Position numbers and translations under genes: made by a program. Of a stretch of 12,342 bases of DNA, positions 1 to 6,477 are shown one piece after another. Position 1 is the first letter of the stretch. Every line of letters starts with the position of its first letter. This DNA comes from Opitutia bacterium UBA5964 (GTDB lineage: Bacteria; Verrucomicrobiota; Verrucomicrobiia; Opitutales; Coraliomargaritaceae). The stretch covers positions 5,203 to 17,544 of the forward strand of contig DJBY01000008.1 of assembly GCA_002430605.1 (NCBI GenBank), in the 5' to 3' direction. The notes beneath the pieces are model-generated. The model saw nothing but the letters and a program-made list of their open reading frames with translations. It did not search any database and was not told where the DNA came from.

Positions 1-231
1 TGAGACCTGAGACCTGAGACCTGGCGAAGCACGACAGTGCGAAGATGGTGAACCGAAGGTTTGCCCTGAGCGAAGCGAAGGGTGACTGAACTGGCGCCCT
101 CTGGGCAAGTGAAGGAACAGACCTGAGACCTGAGGCTTGAGGCTTGCGGAGTGGTGACGCCTTGTTTGACTCCCCATCTCGCGTCTCCCATTTCCTTTCT
201 CAAGTATCCTCCCTCAAGTCTCCTTACATCA
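1..231. repeat. Intergenic repeat block: tandem 7-bp TGAGACC units and small hairpins upstream of ruvC
   Basis: Three perfect head-to-tail copies of TGAGACC occupy 1-21. The motif returns at 124-130 as TGAGACC and decays into two copies of TGAGGCT at 131-144. Between them lie several short inverted repeats: GCAC/GTGC near 30-40, AACC/GGTT near 51-61, the imperfect palindrome CCCTGAGCGAAGCGAAGGG at 64-82, and GCCC/GGGC near 96-106. From about 169 to 223 the strand is pyrimidine-rich, with CTCAAGTATCC (199-209) and CTCAAGTCTCC (213-223) at 14-bp spacing. Their reverse complements, GGATACTTGAG and GGAGACTTGAG, resemble the first array in opposite orientation. No convincing coding sequence or promoter was seen. 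The window edge cuts the block, so its true left end is unknown. Confidence 0.75.
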
Positions 232-813
232 ATGGCACGTAAATCGACACGCAAACTTTGGGCCGAGCATATTGCTCGTGGCGGTGTACAATCTGCTAGC
301 GCGAAGAACGCGGTGCCAATGCGCACGGTTCAGTTCAAGGGGATGGTCCTAGGGATCGATCCCAGCCTACGTGGCAGTGGATTTGCGGTGTTAGACTATA
401 CCCCGAACGGCAAGGTGCGGGTGGTGGAAACTGCTACGCTCAAGCTGAAGCCGACAATTTCGCAGATCGAATGTCTCGGCGCGATCGGCAATCAAGTGGA
501 AGATTTTATTGATAAACATAAACTGCTACACGTGGCGATTGAACAGACGATCTACGTGCAGAATTTTCAGACCGCGCAGATTCTCGGTGCCGCGCGTGGC
601 GCGGCCATTGCGGTCGCGGCGATGCGTGGTCTGCCAGTGTTTGAGTATGCGCCGCTGCGCATCAAACAAGCGGTTACGGGTGCTGGGCGGGCGAGCAAGG
701 AGCAAGTGGCGCGCACAATTCAGAGCATCACTGGCGCGGACTTAACGGCTCATCTGGATGAATCCGATGCCGCGGCAGTCGCGCTGTGCCATGCGTATAC
801 GTGGCGTGGATAG
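232..813 (+). CDS. ruvC: Crossover junction endodeoxyribonuclease RuvC
   Basis: RuvC is the Holliday-junction resolvase. It acts as a dimer with the RuvAB branch-migration motor and makes symmetric nicks in four-way DNA junctions during recombinational repair. Counting from ATG 232 the protein has 193 residues. The RNase H-like fold starts at VLGIDPSLRGSGFAV, with the first acid at D43. E104 (in VAIEQ) and the D176/D179 pair (LDESDAAAVALCHAY) complete the four-acid metal site. Spacings of 61, 72 and 3 residues nearly match those of E. coli D7/E66/D138/D141. About 37 mostly basic residues precede the core, which most family members lack. The same frame opens upstream at GTG 151, but that part is translated repeat DNA. 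ATG 319 and ATG 343 are alternative starts, the latter giving the classical length. No Shine-Dalgarno sequence is evident at any of them. ruvA and ruvB are not in the window. Function is confident; the start is not. Confidence 0.92.
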   Translation: MARKSTRKLWAEHIARGGVQSASAKNAVPMRTVQFKGMVLGIDPSLRGSGFAVLDYTPNGKVRVVETATLKLKPTISQIECLGAIGNQVEDFIDKHKLLHVAIEQTIYVQNFQTAQILGAARGAAIAVAAMRGLPVFEYAPLRIKQAVTGAGRASKEQVARTIQSITGADLTAHLDESDAAAVALCHAYTWRG

Positions 814-959
814 TGATGTTTTTTTTGCACGTCACGATTTGAATTTCGAGTTGGTTGCGTTTGGGGCGGATGCCGCGATTTGGCAACGGTGGCATCATAG
901 ATTTTAGTTTAAGAGTGCTTTACTGTTTATACCCCGCGCTGAATTACTAGCGTAGCTGC
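814..959. promoter_or_regulatory. Spacer between ruvC and the SDR gene with a hairpin and a possible weak promoter
   Basis: A run of eight T lies at 819-826. The nearest hairpin, GCCATG/CGTGGC at 788-805 in the end of ruvC, stops 13 bases short of it, so this is not a standard intrinsic terminator. A perfect 6-bp inverted repeat, GATGCC (869-874) and GGCATC (891-896), flanks a 16-base loop. A TATACC sequence at 928-933 could be a -10 element for the downstream gene, but no good -35 is seen. The assignments are tentative. Confidence 0.3.
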
Positions 960-1670
960 ATGGCAGAGACTATTTTAATTACAGGTGTGAGTTTTGGATT
1001 GGGGCACGGCCTCGCAAAAGTCTATTTAGAGCAGGGCGCTACGGTGTATGGCTGCAGCCGAAATGCGCCAGAGGAGTTGATTGCACAAGGACTCATTTTT
1101 CAAGGGATCGATTTGGCGGATGCCGAGCGGGGACAACCGGCGCTGGCTGAGTGGCTCAGTGGCGTGCCGCAATTTGATATGGTCCTCCTCAATGCTGCTA
1201 AGCTCGGAGAAATTCGCGACATGCAGGCGACTCCATTGAGCGATCTGCGCGAAACGATGGAGATCAACGTCTGGGCAAATAAATGGCTGCTCGATACGCT
1301 GTTTGCTGAGGGGCGGTCGGTGCAGCAAGTGGTGGCGATCTCATCCGGGGCCTCACTGTCTGGCAGTCGCGGTTGGAATGGCTATAGTCTATCCAAAGCG
1401 GCGCTGAATATGCTGATCCAACTTTACGCGGGCGAGCAAGCGCAGACGCATTTCACCTCGTTGGCACCGGGGCTGGTCGATACCGCGATGCAGGATTATT
1501 TAACCAATCTACCCGCGGATGAGCGCTACAAACCGTTGGCCATCTTGAAAGCTGCGAAAGGCACCGAGCAGATGCCTGATGGCGAAACCTGTGCGCGACG
1601 ACTGATCGACGCCTTTCCGAAGTTGCGGCAGCGTGCGAGTGGGAGCTACGCGGATATCCGAAAGTTGTAG
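960..1670 (+). CDS. Short-chain dehydrogenase/reductase (SDR family oxidoreductase)
   Basis: This is a cytosolic NAD(P)-dependent oxidoreductase of the classical SDR family, 236 residues, a typical length. The Rossmann dinucleotide-binding motif is TGVSFGLG (residues 8-15). The usual NNAG stretch appears as LNAAKLG, with N78. The catalytic serine lies in ISSGAS (S128 or S129), and the Tyr/Lys pair is Y142 and K146 in YSLSK. LAPGLVDTAM (168-177) is the PG cofactor-closing loop. A serine-arginine at 33-34 after the second strand hints at NADPH preference. The substrate cannot be read from sequence; short SDRs of this build include sepiapterin-reductase-like and carbonyl-reductase-like enzymes. 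The ATG at 960 fits the normal distance to the glycine motif, but no Shine-Dalgarno sequence precedes it. The gene stands alone and converges with the mre operon, so its neighbours do not indicate a pathway. Confidence 0.88.
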   Translation: MAETILITGVSFGLGHGLAKVYLEQGATVYGCSRNAPEELIAQGLIFQGIDLADAERGQPALAEWLSGVPQFDMVLLNAAKLGEIRDMQATPLSDLRETMEINVWANKWLLDTLFAEGRSVQQVVAISSGASLSGSRGWNGYSLSKAALNMLIQLYAGEQAQTHFTSLAPGLVDTAMQDYLTNLPADERYKPLAILKAAKGTEQMPDGETCARRLIDAFPKLRQRASGSYADIRKL

Positions 1671-1683
1671 CGTTGAAGGCGTG

Positions 1684-1701
1684 TGTGGCGACTCGCCCAC
1701 A
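1684..1701. repeat. Hairpin between convergent SDR and mrdA genes
   Basis: TGTGGCG (1684-1690), loop ACT, then CGCCCACA (1694-1701) form a 7-bp stem with one bulged C. On the minus strand TGTGGG occurs twice in tandem (around 1694-1711). No T-run follows on either strand, so it resembles a REP-like hairpin more than a rho-independent terminator, although it sits where two convergent transcripts meet and could protect or end either of them. Confidence 0.5.
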
Positions 1702-1735
1702 GCTACCCACAACCAAGGCGGGTCGTCCTCGCTCT

Positions 1736-3688
1736 TTACTGCGCAATCGGGAAACCCGCGCGTTCGGGATAGTTCTCAATAAACTTGAGGAAAATATCTT
1801 TGGCCACTGGACCAGCGGTGGAGCCGCCGTGATAGGTGTGGCTTTCGCGGGTGCCTTCGACCATGACGGCGACGGCGATTTGTGGATTCTCCACCGGAGC
1901 GAAGCCGATGAACCAGGCGAGGTTGACTTCTTTACCGTGGGCGCGGAAGTCGGCGGTGCCGGTTTTGCCGGCAATGCGGAAGTCGTCGATTTGCACCAGG
2001 CGACCGGTGCCGTCGGGGCCGACGACTCGCTCCATACCTTCCCAGAGGAGGCGCGTTTGCTCCGCCGTCAGGCCGATTGATTCGCCACCGTGGTTGACTT
2101 GCATGGCTTGTTCGCGCGTGAGTGCGCGTAATGTTGGTTGAGTGCGCGTCTCACCGCGTGCAATCGAAGCGATGACGGTGGCCATTTGCAGTGGAGTTTG
2201 CAGGAGGAAGCCTTGGCCGATGGCGGTGTTGGCGGTGTCGCCAGGCACCCAGCCGCCGAGCCCTTGTTCCTTTTTCCATGCTTTGGATGGCACGACGAGG
2301 CGGCTGCCTTCAAACGGCACTTCGATGCCAGTTTTTTGATCGAGACCGAAGCGCTTGGCTTCGGCGCTGAGCAGATCGATGCCGATTTCCAAGCCTGTGG
2401 TGTAGTAGAATACGTTGCAGCTGCCTTCGATCGCGGCGGCGAGCTCGGTTTCGCCATGGCCGTAGCGCGAGTGACAGCGGAAGATGCGATTCCCGACTCG
2501 GTGCATCCCTTGGCAATTGTACGAGGTGGCGGCATTGATGATGCCGTTGCGCATGCCAGCGATAGAAGTGATGAGCTTAAAGGTGGAGCCAGGCGGGTAG
2601 GAGAGTTGCAGTGCGCGGTTGAGCCACGCGCCGCGCTCATTGATGGCTTCGAATGTCTTGCGAGGAATAAAGGGGCTCAGGTGGTTAAGGTCGTAGGTCG
2701 GATGGCTGACTAGGGCGAGCACTTCGCCGCTGTGAATATCGAGCGCGATGGCCGCACCGGTACGTTCGCCGAGTGCAGTTTCGGCGACCAACTGTAGATC
2801 GATGTCGATGCTGGTGATGAGATTCTCGCCTTGTTTGGGCGCGATCATATCGAGCCGTGTATCTTGAAAGCCGAGCGGATCGACGCGCCATAGCTCCATG
2901 CCTGTGCTGCCGGAGAGCAGGTTATTGAAGGAGCGTTCGAGTCCGGTTTTTCCGATTTTGGTTTTAAAGGTGAAGGTCTTGATGCCGTCGTCGGGGAACT
3001 CGCTCGAGTCGGGCAGGACGTTTTGCACGTAGCCGAGCAGGTGAGCCGCGGCGCTGCCGTAGGGGTAGTAGCGAGCGGTGCCAGTGTGGATTTGAATCGG
3101 CGAATTGACCGGGAGTTGTTCGATGAGTCGGGCGTATTGGTCGGGAGTGAGATCTTCGACCAGCGGCAGCGGCAGCAGGAGTTGCTCGTTGAAGTGACGG
3201 ATCAGGGTCTTTTCGGGCATGGAATCGCCTCTGCCAGAAATGGCATTGATCTTGGCGAGGTAGCGGTTGACGACGTTGAGGCGCGCGGTCCATCCGCAAT
3301 CGCTGTAATTCGGCGTGGGTGGATCGTGTGGACGCTCGTCTTCGGGCGTGTTTTCGTATGCGTCTTTGATACGCACACGTTCGGCGCGGATGACCTTCGA
3401 GTATTCTTGACGGAAATCGAGGCGCAGGTCGTCGAGATAGGCGACGGCCGAGTAGTGTGGGCGGTTGCCGACCAGTAGGTTGCCGTTGCGATCATAAATA
3501 TCGCCGCGAGGGCCAGGGGTGAGGACGCGCCGCTCAGTTTGGCGTTTTTCGATTTCCTGGTATTCGCGGATGTCGATCAACTGGCTCGACCCGAGGCCGC
3601 CGATCAGCACGGCACTGGCTGCGAGCACGATCCATAGAAAAAACAGGATGCGCGGATTTTCTCCTCTATGCACATCGTATTGACTCAT
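1736..3688 (-). CDS. mrdA: Penicillin-binding protein 2, elongasome DD-transpeptidase
   Basis: This class B PBP cross-links new peptidoglycan along the cylinder wall of rod cells, working with the RodA glycosyltransferase and MreBCD. It has 650 residues, usual for PBP2. One membrane anchor spans about residues 13-34, followed by the PBP dimerisation (pedestal) domain starting at PGPRGDIYDRNG. The transpeptidase domain carries all three active-site motifs: STFK (S368 nucleophile, K371), SCN (423-425) and KTG (575-577). C392, C405, H411 and C424 fall at the spacing of the zinc ligands described in Acinetobacter PBP2 (Asp, Asp, His, Cys), which suggests a Cys3His zinc site. The ATG overlaps the mreD stop in an ATGA arrangement, so translation is probably coupled. 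It is the last gene of the mre operon here; rodA does not follow, since the convergent SDR gene comes next. Confidence 0.96.
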   Translation of the reverse strand: MSQYDVHRGENPRILFFLWIVLAASAVLIGGLGSSQLIDIREYQEIEKRQTERRVLTPGPRGDIYDRNGNLLVGNRPHYSAVAYLDDLRLDFRQEYSKVIRAERVRIKDAYENTPEDERPHDPPTPNYSDCGWTARLNVVNRYLAKINAISGRGDSMPEKTLIRHFNEQLLLPLPLVEDLTPDQYARLIEQLPVNSPIQIHTGTARYYPYGSAAAHLLGYVQNVLPDSSEFPDDGIKTFTFKTKIGKTGLERSFNNLLSGSTGMELWRVDPLGFQDTRLDMIAPKQGENLITSIDIDLQLVAETALGERTGAAIALDIHSGEVLALVSHPTYDLNHLSPFIPRKTFEAINERGAWLNRALQLSYPPGSTFKLITSIAGMRNGIINAATSYNCQGMHRVGNRIFRCHSRYGHGETELAAAIEGSCNVFYYTTGLEIGIDLLSAEAKRFGLDQKTGIEVPFEGSRLVVPSKAWKKEQGLGGWVPGDTANTAIGQGFLLQTPLQMATVIASIARGETRTQPTLRALTREQAMQVNHGGESIGLTAEQTRLLWEGMERVVGPDGTGRLVQIDDFRIAGKTGTADFRAHGKEVNLAWFIGFAPVENPQIAVAVMVEGTRESHTYHGGSTAGPVAKDIFLKFIENYPERAGFPIAQ

Positions 3689-4215
3689 AGCATCGGGAAT
3701 CCGTCGGGCTCAGTTTCGACACGGCAGATTTCGAACAGTAGTCGCTGCAGATTAAAAAACCAGGGAGCGATGATGAGTAGGGCTGCGTGGGAGAGCAGCG
3801 CCGTGATCACTACCTGCATCCAGAAGGCGGGCGCGCTGATATATTGAAGTCCTTCGCTGACCGTGAGCAGCACGATGCAGGCAAAGTTTGCGATGTGCGC
3901 GAGTAAGATAGGGTGGTAGTTGTGCTCTGCGCGGAAGCGTATCCGTGCCATTGCGATGAGCGTGCCCATTACTAGGAATCCGCAAGTAAAGAGGCCGAAG
4001 GCTGCTGGCAGGGCGGCATCGACCCAGAGTCCGGTGAGCAAAGTGCAGAGGAAGAAAGAACGGTGACTCAGGTACAGTGCGGGCAGTACGAGCATCGGCC
4101 CCAACAGCACTAAATACAGCGATAGCGGAGCCAAGCTGGAGTTAACCAACAGGCAGAGGAAGAGCAGGAGCGCATTCGTCGCACACAAGATGATGACGCG
4201 TGGGTCAAGGAACAT
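3685..4215 (-). CDS. mreD: Rod shape-determining membrane protein MreD
   Basis: MreD is a small integral inner-membrane protein of the elongasome that binds MreC and helps link cytoplasmic MreB to the periplasmic synthases. The product has 176 residues, nearly all hydrophobic, with about five or six predicted membrane helices (roughly 8-25, 30-48, 54-70, 72-92, 101-120, 130-155). GLWVDAALPAAFG (62-74) matches the conserved Gly-x-x-x-Asp stretch of the family. Primary sequence is weakly conserved in MreD, so position carries much of the assignment: the gene lies between mreC and mrdA, overlaps the 3' end of mreC by 11 bases, and its stop shares ATGA with the start of mrdA. Both overlaps imply translational coupling. 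No independent promoter or Shine-Dalgarno sequence is seen. Confidence 0.9.
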   Translation of the reverse strand: MFLDPRVIILCATNALLLFLCLLVNSSLAPLSLYLVLLGPMLVLPALYLSHRSFFLCTLLTGLWVDAALPAAFGLFTCGFLVMGTLIAMARIRFRAEHNYHPILLAHIANFACIVLLTVSEGLQYISAPAFWMQVVITALLSHAALLIIAPWFFNLQRLLFEICRVETEPDGFPML

Positions 4216-5065
4216 CGCGGTCGTAATTGAGAGGGTTCAAGGGGATGAGCACCGAGACTTCTTGCAGGCTCAGTAACCGTTCGTCTAATTGCACGGTGCC
4301 TGCTTGGAAGATGCCAGTGCTGCCTGGTTCGAGCCAACTGACGCTGCCGATCATGAGCCCCGGCGGAAAGGTGCCGCCCAAGCGCGTGGAGACGAGTCGG
4401 AGCGGGTCTTGTGTGTTGGCGACTAGATCTTGTGGCGCATCTCGCACTTCACCAGTGGGACTGCCGAAGCCGCTTTGCGGCACGCCTTGGTAGACGACGG
4501 GGCGGATGTCACCCTCGAAGCTGGCGGCCATGCGAAAGTTTGGGCTGCTGATGAGCTCGACACGGCTAGTGAAAGCGTTGACTTCGACCACGCGGCCGAC
4601 CACGCCACCAGCGAAAATCACCGCCGCACCTGCGGTGATGCCATAGTCTTCGCCCTTGCGGATGACTAGCTGCTGCCACCATGCGTTGAGGTCTCGGCGG
4701 ATCACGCGCGCGACTTCGTAGCGAAATTCGCGCCGACTCGGCATGTCGAGGATTGACTCTAGGCGCATGACTTCGGTTTCAAGCGTCTTGTTGCGCTGGT
4801 CTAGAAGTTGATAAAAAGCTTTCTGCCGTGCGAGCTCTTGGCCTGCTTCGATTAGCTCGATTTTTGAATGACTGCGTCGTGCCCAGAAGCTTTCGAGGTC
4901 ATCCAGATAGGAGGATACGATCCAAGCGGGAGCTTGAAATTCGGTAAAGCTGAGCTGCACAAATGGCAGGAACGACTTGGAAAAGATCGGCACGATCCAC
5001 CAAGCAGCGAGAAAGACGCCTAAGGCGACGATCGGCTTGAACTTATCGAGGCGGAATTTCGCCAC
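4205..5065 (-). CDS. mreC: Rod shape-determining protein MreC
   Basis: MreC is the bitopic elongasome protein that self-assembles in the periplasm and activates PBP2/RodA. The product has 286 residues: a short basic cytoplasmic end, one membrane helix (about 10-28), a helical coiled-coil stretch (about 65-106), then the two beta-barrel domains of the MreC family (about 115-277). Characteristic pieces are GVVGRVVEV (154-162), VELISSPNFRMA (169-180) and GLMIGSV (236-242). The frame opens with GTG at 5065, nine bases after the mreB stop. No Shine-Dalgarno sequence is visible, and no nearby in-frame ATG would keep the membrane helix intact. The 3' end runs 11 bases into mreD. Regulation is presumably shared with mreB. 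Confidence 0.94.
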   Translation of the reverse strand: MAKFRLDKFKPIVALGVFLAAWWIVPIFSKSFLPFVQLSFTEFQAPAWIVSSYLDDLESFWARRSHSKIELIEAGQELARQKAFYQLLDQRNKTLETEVMRLESILDMPSRREFRYEVARVIRRDLNAWWQQLVIRKGEDYGITAGAAVIFAGGVVGRVVEVNAFTSRVELISSPNFRMAASFEGDIRPVVYQGVPQSGFGSPTGEVRDAPQDLVANTQDPLRLVSTRLGGTFPPGLMIGSVSWLEPGSTGIFQAGTVQLDERLLSLQEVSVLIPLNPLNYDRDVP

Positions 5066-5074
5066 GTGCAGTGC

Positions 5075-6124
5075 TTATTTCGGGTTCCCAGTGAGGTCTT
5101 TCAATAGAAAGGCCAATTCCTCCAGCACCAACCCGGTGCCGTTTGCGACCGCACTGAGTGGGTCCTCCGCAATAATAACCGGTAGACCCGTCGCATCGCT
5201 TAGCAACTGGTCGAGGCCACGAATCAACGCACCGCCACCAGCGAGGACGAATCCGCGGTCGATGAGGTCTGCAGAAAGTTCCGGCGGGCAGCGCTCCAGC
5301 GCGTTGCGAACCATCTCGACGATTGATGTCATGGTATCAGCGAGGGCGTCTCGAATTTCGGCAGATGAAATGGTGATGGTTTTAGGCAGGCCGGCGACGG
5401 AATCGCGACCGCGCACTTCCATGGACAGTTCTTCTTCGAGTGGGAAGGCTGAACCGATACGGATCTTAATCTCTTCGGCAGTGCGCTCACCAATCATCAA
5501 ATTGTAGGCGCGCTTCATGTAGTTGATGATCGCGTTATCGATCTCATCGCCACCGACGCGGATACTTTTGGTATAGACCACACCTGCGAGGGAGATAATC
5601 GCCACTTCAGTGGTGCCTCCGCCGATATCGACGATCATGTTCGCGGCCGGTTCATCAATCGGCAGGCCGACGCCAATCGCAGCGGCCATCGGCTCTGCCA
5701 GTAGCACGACGTCGCGCGCACCGGCACGAATCGCGGAGTCTTTAACGGCGCGGCGCTCTACTTCGGTGATGCCTGAGGGCACCGCCACGACGATGCGTGG
5801 TGCCACAAATGTTCTGGTCTTATTTACTTTCTTGATGAAATACCGGAGCATGGCTTCGGTGATTTCAAAGTCGGCGATCACGCCGTCCTTCATCGGGCGG
5901 ATGGCGGTGATGTTACCAGGCGTGCGGCCGAGCATTTTCTTCGCGTCCGAGCCGACGGCGCAAACTTTTTTGGTGGAGGTGTAAATCGCTACTACACTGG
6001 GCTCGCGCAGGACGATGCCCTTGTCTTTTGCAAACACGAGTGTGTTTGCAGTGCCTAGGTCGATTCCGATATCGTTTGAGAGAAAGCCGAACACGTTTTT
6101 AAGATTTTTAAGTGCGATGACCAC
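5075..6124 (-). CDS. mreB: Rod shape-determining protein MreB, bacterial actin homologue
   Basis: MreB polymerises with ATP into membrane-bound filaments that steer the cell-wall elongation complex. The product has 349 residues, the normal family length. The actin/Hsp70 nucleotide-binding motifs are all present: phosphate-1 loop IGIDLGTANT (19-28, D22), connect-1 region including LAEPMAAAIG (142-151, E144), phosphate-2 loop VDIGGGTTEVA (165-175) and adenosine motif AGGGALIRGL (295-304). The amphipathic N-terminus (ALKNLKNVFGF) could serve as membrane anchor. The frame starts at GTG 6124. A second GTG at 6094 would begin MFGFLSND, close to the start of many MreB proteins, so the start is uncertain by ten residues. 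Neither has a Shine-Dalgarno sequence. It is the first gene of the mreB-mreC-mreD-mrdA operon and is divergent from acnB. Confidence 0.97.
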   Translation of the reverse strand: MVIALKNLKNVFGFLSNDIGIDLGTANTLVFAKDKGIVLREPSVVAIYTSTKKVCAVGSDAKKMLGRTPGNITAIRPMKDGVIADFEITEAMLRYFIKKVNKTRTFVAPRIVVAVPSGITEVERRAVKDSAIRAGARDVVLLAEPMAAAIGVGLPIDEPAANMIVDIGGGTTEVAIISLAGVVYTKSIRVGGDEIDNAIINYMKRAYNLMIGERTAEEIKIRIGSAFPLEEELSMEVRGRDSVAGLPKTITISSAEIRDALADTMTSIVEMVRNALERCPPELSADLIDRGFVLAGGGALIRGLDQLLSDATGLPVIIAEDPLSAVANGTGLVLEELAFLLKDLTGNPK

Positions 6125-6168
6125 TGAGTGCAGAAGTCTATGGAGTTTTTCACGCGGAAGGTTCTGAA

Positions 6169-6174
6169 TGTCAA
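6169..6174 (-). promoter_or_regulatory. Candidate -35 box of the mreB operon
   Basis: The minus strand reads TTGACA, a perfect match to the housekeeping sigma factor -35 consensus, inside the only intergenic stretch ahead of mreB. The expected -10 position holds a weak TGAAAA/GAAAAA sequence (three of six matches). A start of transcription just ahead of the GTG is therefore possible but not proven. Confidence 0.35.
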
Positions 6175-6463
6175 ATAATTACCACCTGATATGGCCGCAG
6201 GCACGGTGTTTTGGCGCAGGAGGCCGAAACCCGCAGCAATATTGTTCACGAAAGCCTTTAAATCTAACCTGCTGAACACGCTTGGCACACTTTCAGGCTG
6301 TCAGCATAGATGCGCTAAGCTGAGCGGCGAGACATTCTGATTTTTGCCAGTCTGTTTCCGATCTGGCCGATGCGATGCAGGCTCTGGCTTGTGCGAGTGG
6401 CGCTTAAAGCAAAAAAACGAAATCCGTGAAGAACCCAGAATCTTCTTGTAATAGTTAAGCTTC

Positions 6464-6469
6464 AGAAGG
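6464..6469 (+). promoter_or_regulatory. Shine-Dalgarno site of acnB
   Basis: AGAAGG lies eight bases before the ATG at 6478 and pairs well with the 16S 3' end. It favours this ATG over a second in-frame ATG three codons later (6487). It is the only clear ribosome binding site seen ahead of any gene in the window. Confidence 0.75.
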
Positions 6470-6477
6470 CATATTTC

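Larger units (their letters stand above)
6125..6477. promoter_or_regulatory. Divergent intergenic region between mreB and acnB
   Basis: These 353 bases should hold promoters for both directions. On the minus strand there is a perfect TTGACA at 6174-6169, about 45 bases ahead of the mreB GTG. An A-rich stretch lies at -10 distance but is a poor match. On the plus strand TTGGCA (6282-6287), a 17-base gap and CATAGA (6305-6310) could be an acnB promoter giving a leader of about 160 bases. TGTAAT (6447-6452) is a closer -10 candidate but lacks a -35. A small inverted repeat, TCAGC (6301-6305) and GCTGA (6319-6323), overlaps the first acnB candidate. No credible gene was found. The short open frames here have no recognisable product. 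Confidence 0.45.

Noticed and set aside
1..145. CRISPR-like array from repeated TGAGACC
   Set aside because: The units are 7 bp, directly tandem and without spacers, and no cas genes are nearby.
151..231. GTG start at 151 for ruvC
   Set aside because: It would add 27 Pro/Ser/Leu-rich residues encoded by repeat-derived sequence, with no ribosome site. ATG 232 starts a more protein-like stretch.
788..826. Intrinsic terminator for ruvC
   Set aside because: The hairpin inside the ruvC end is separated from the T-run by 13 bases, too far for a normal rho-independent terminator.
2138..2713. 191-codon plus-strand frame inside mrdA, and several similar frames within mrdA, mreC and mreB
   Set aside because: Each is a shadow of an intact minus-strand gene.
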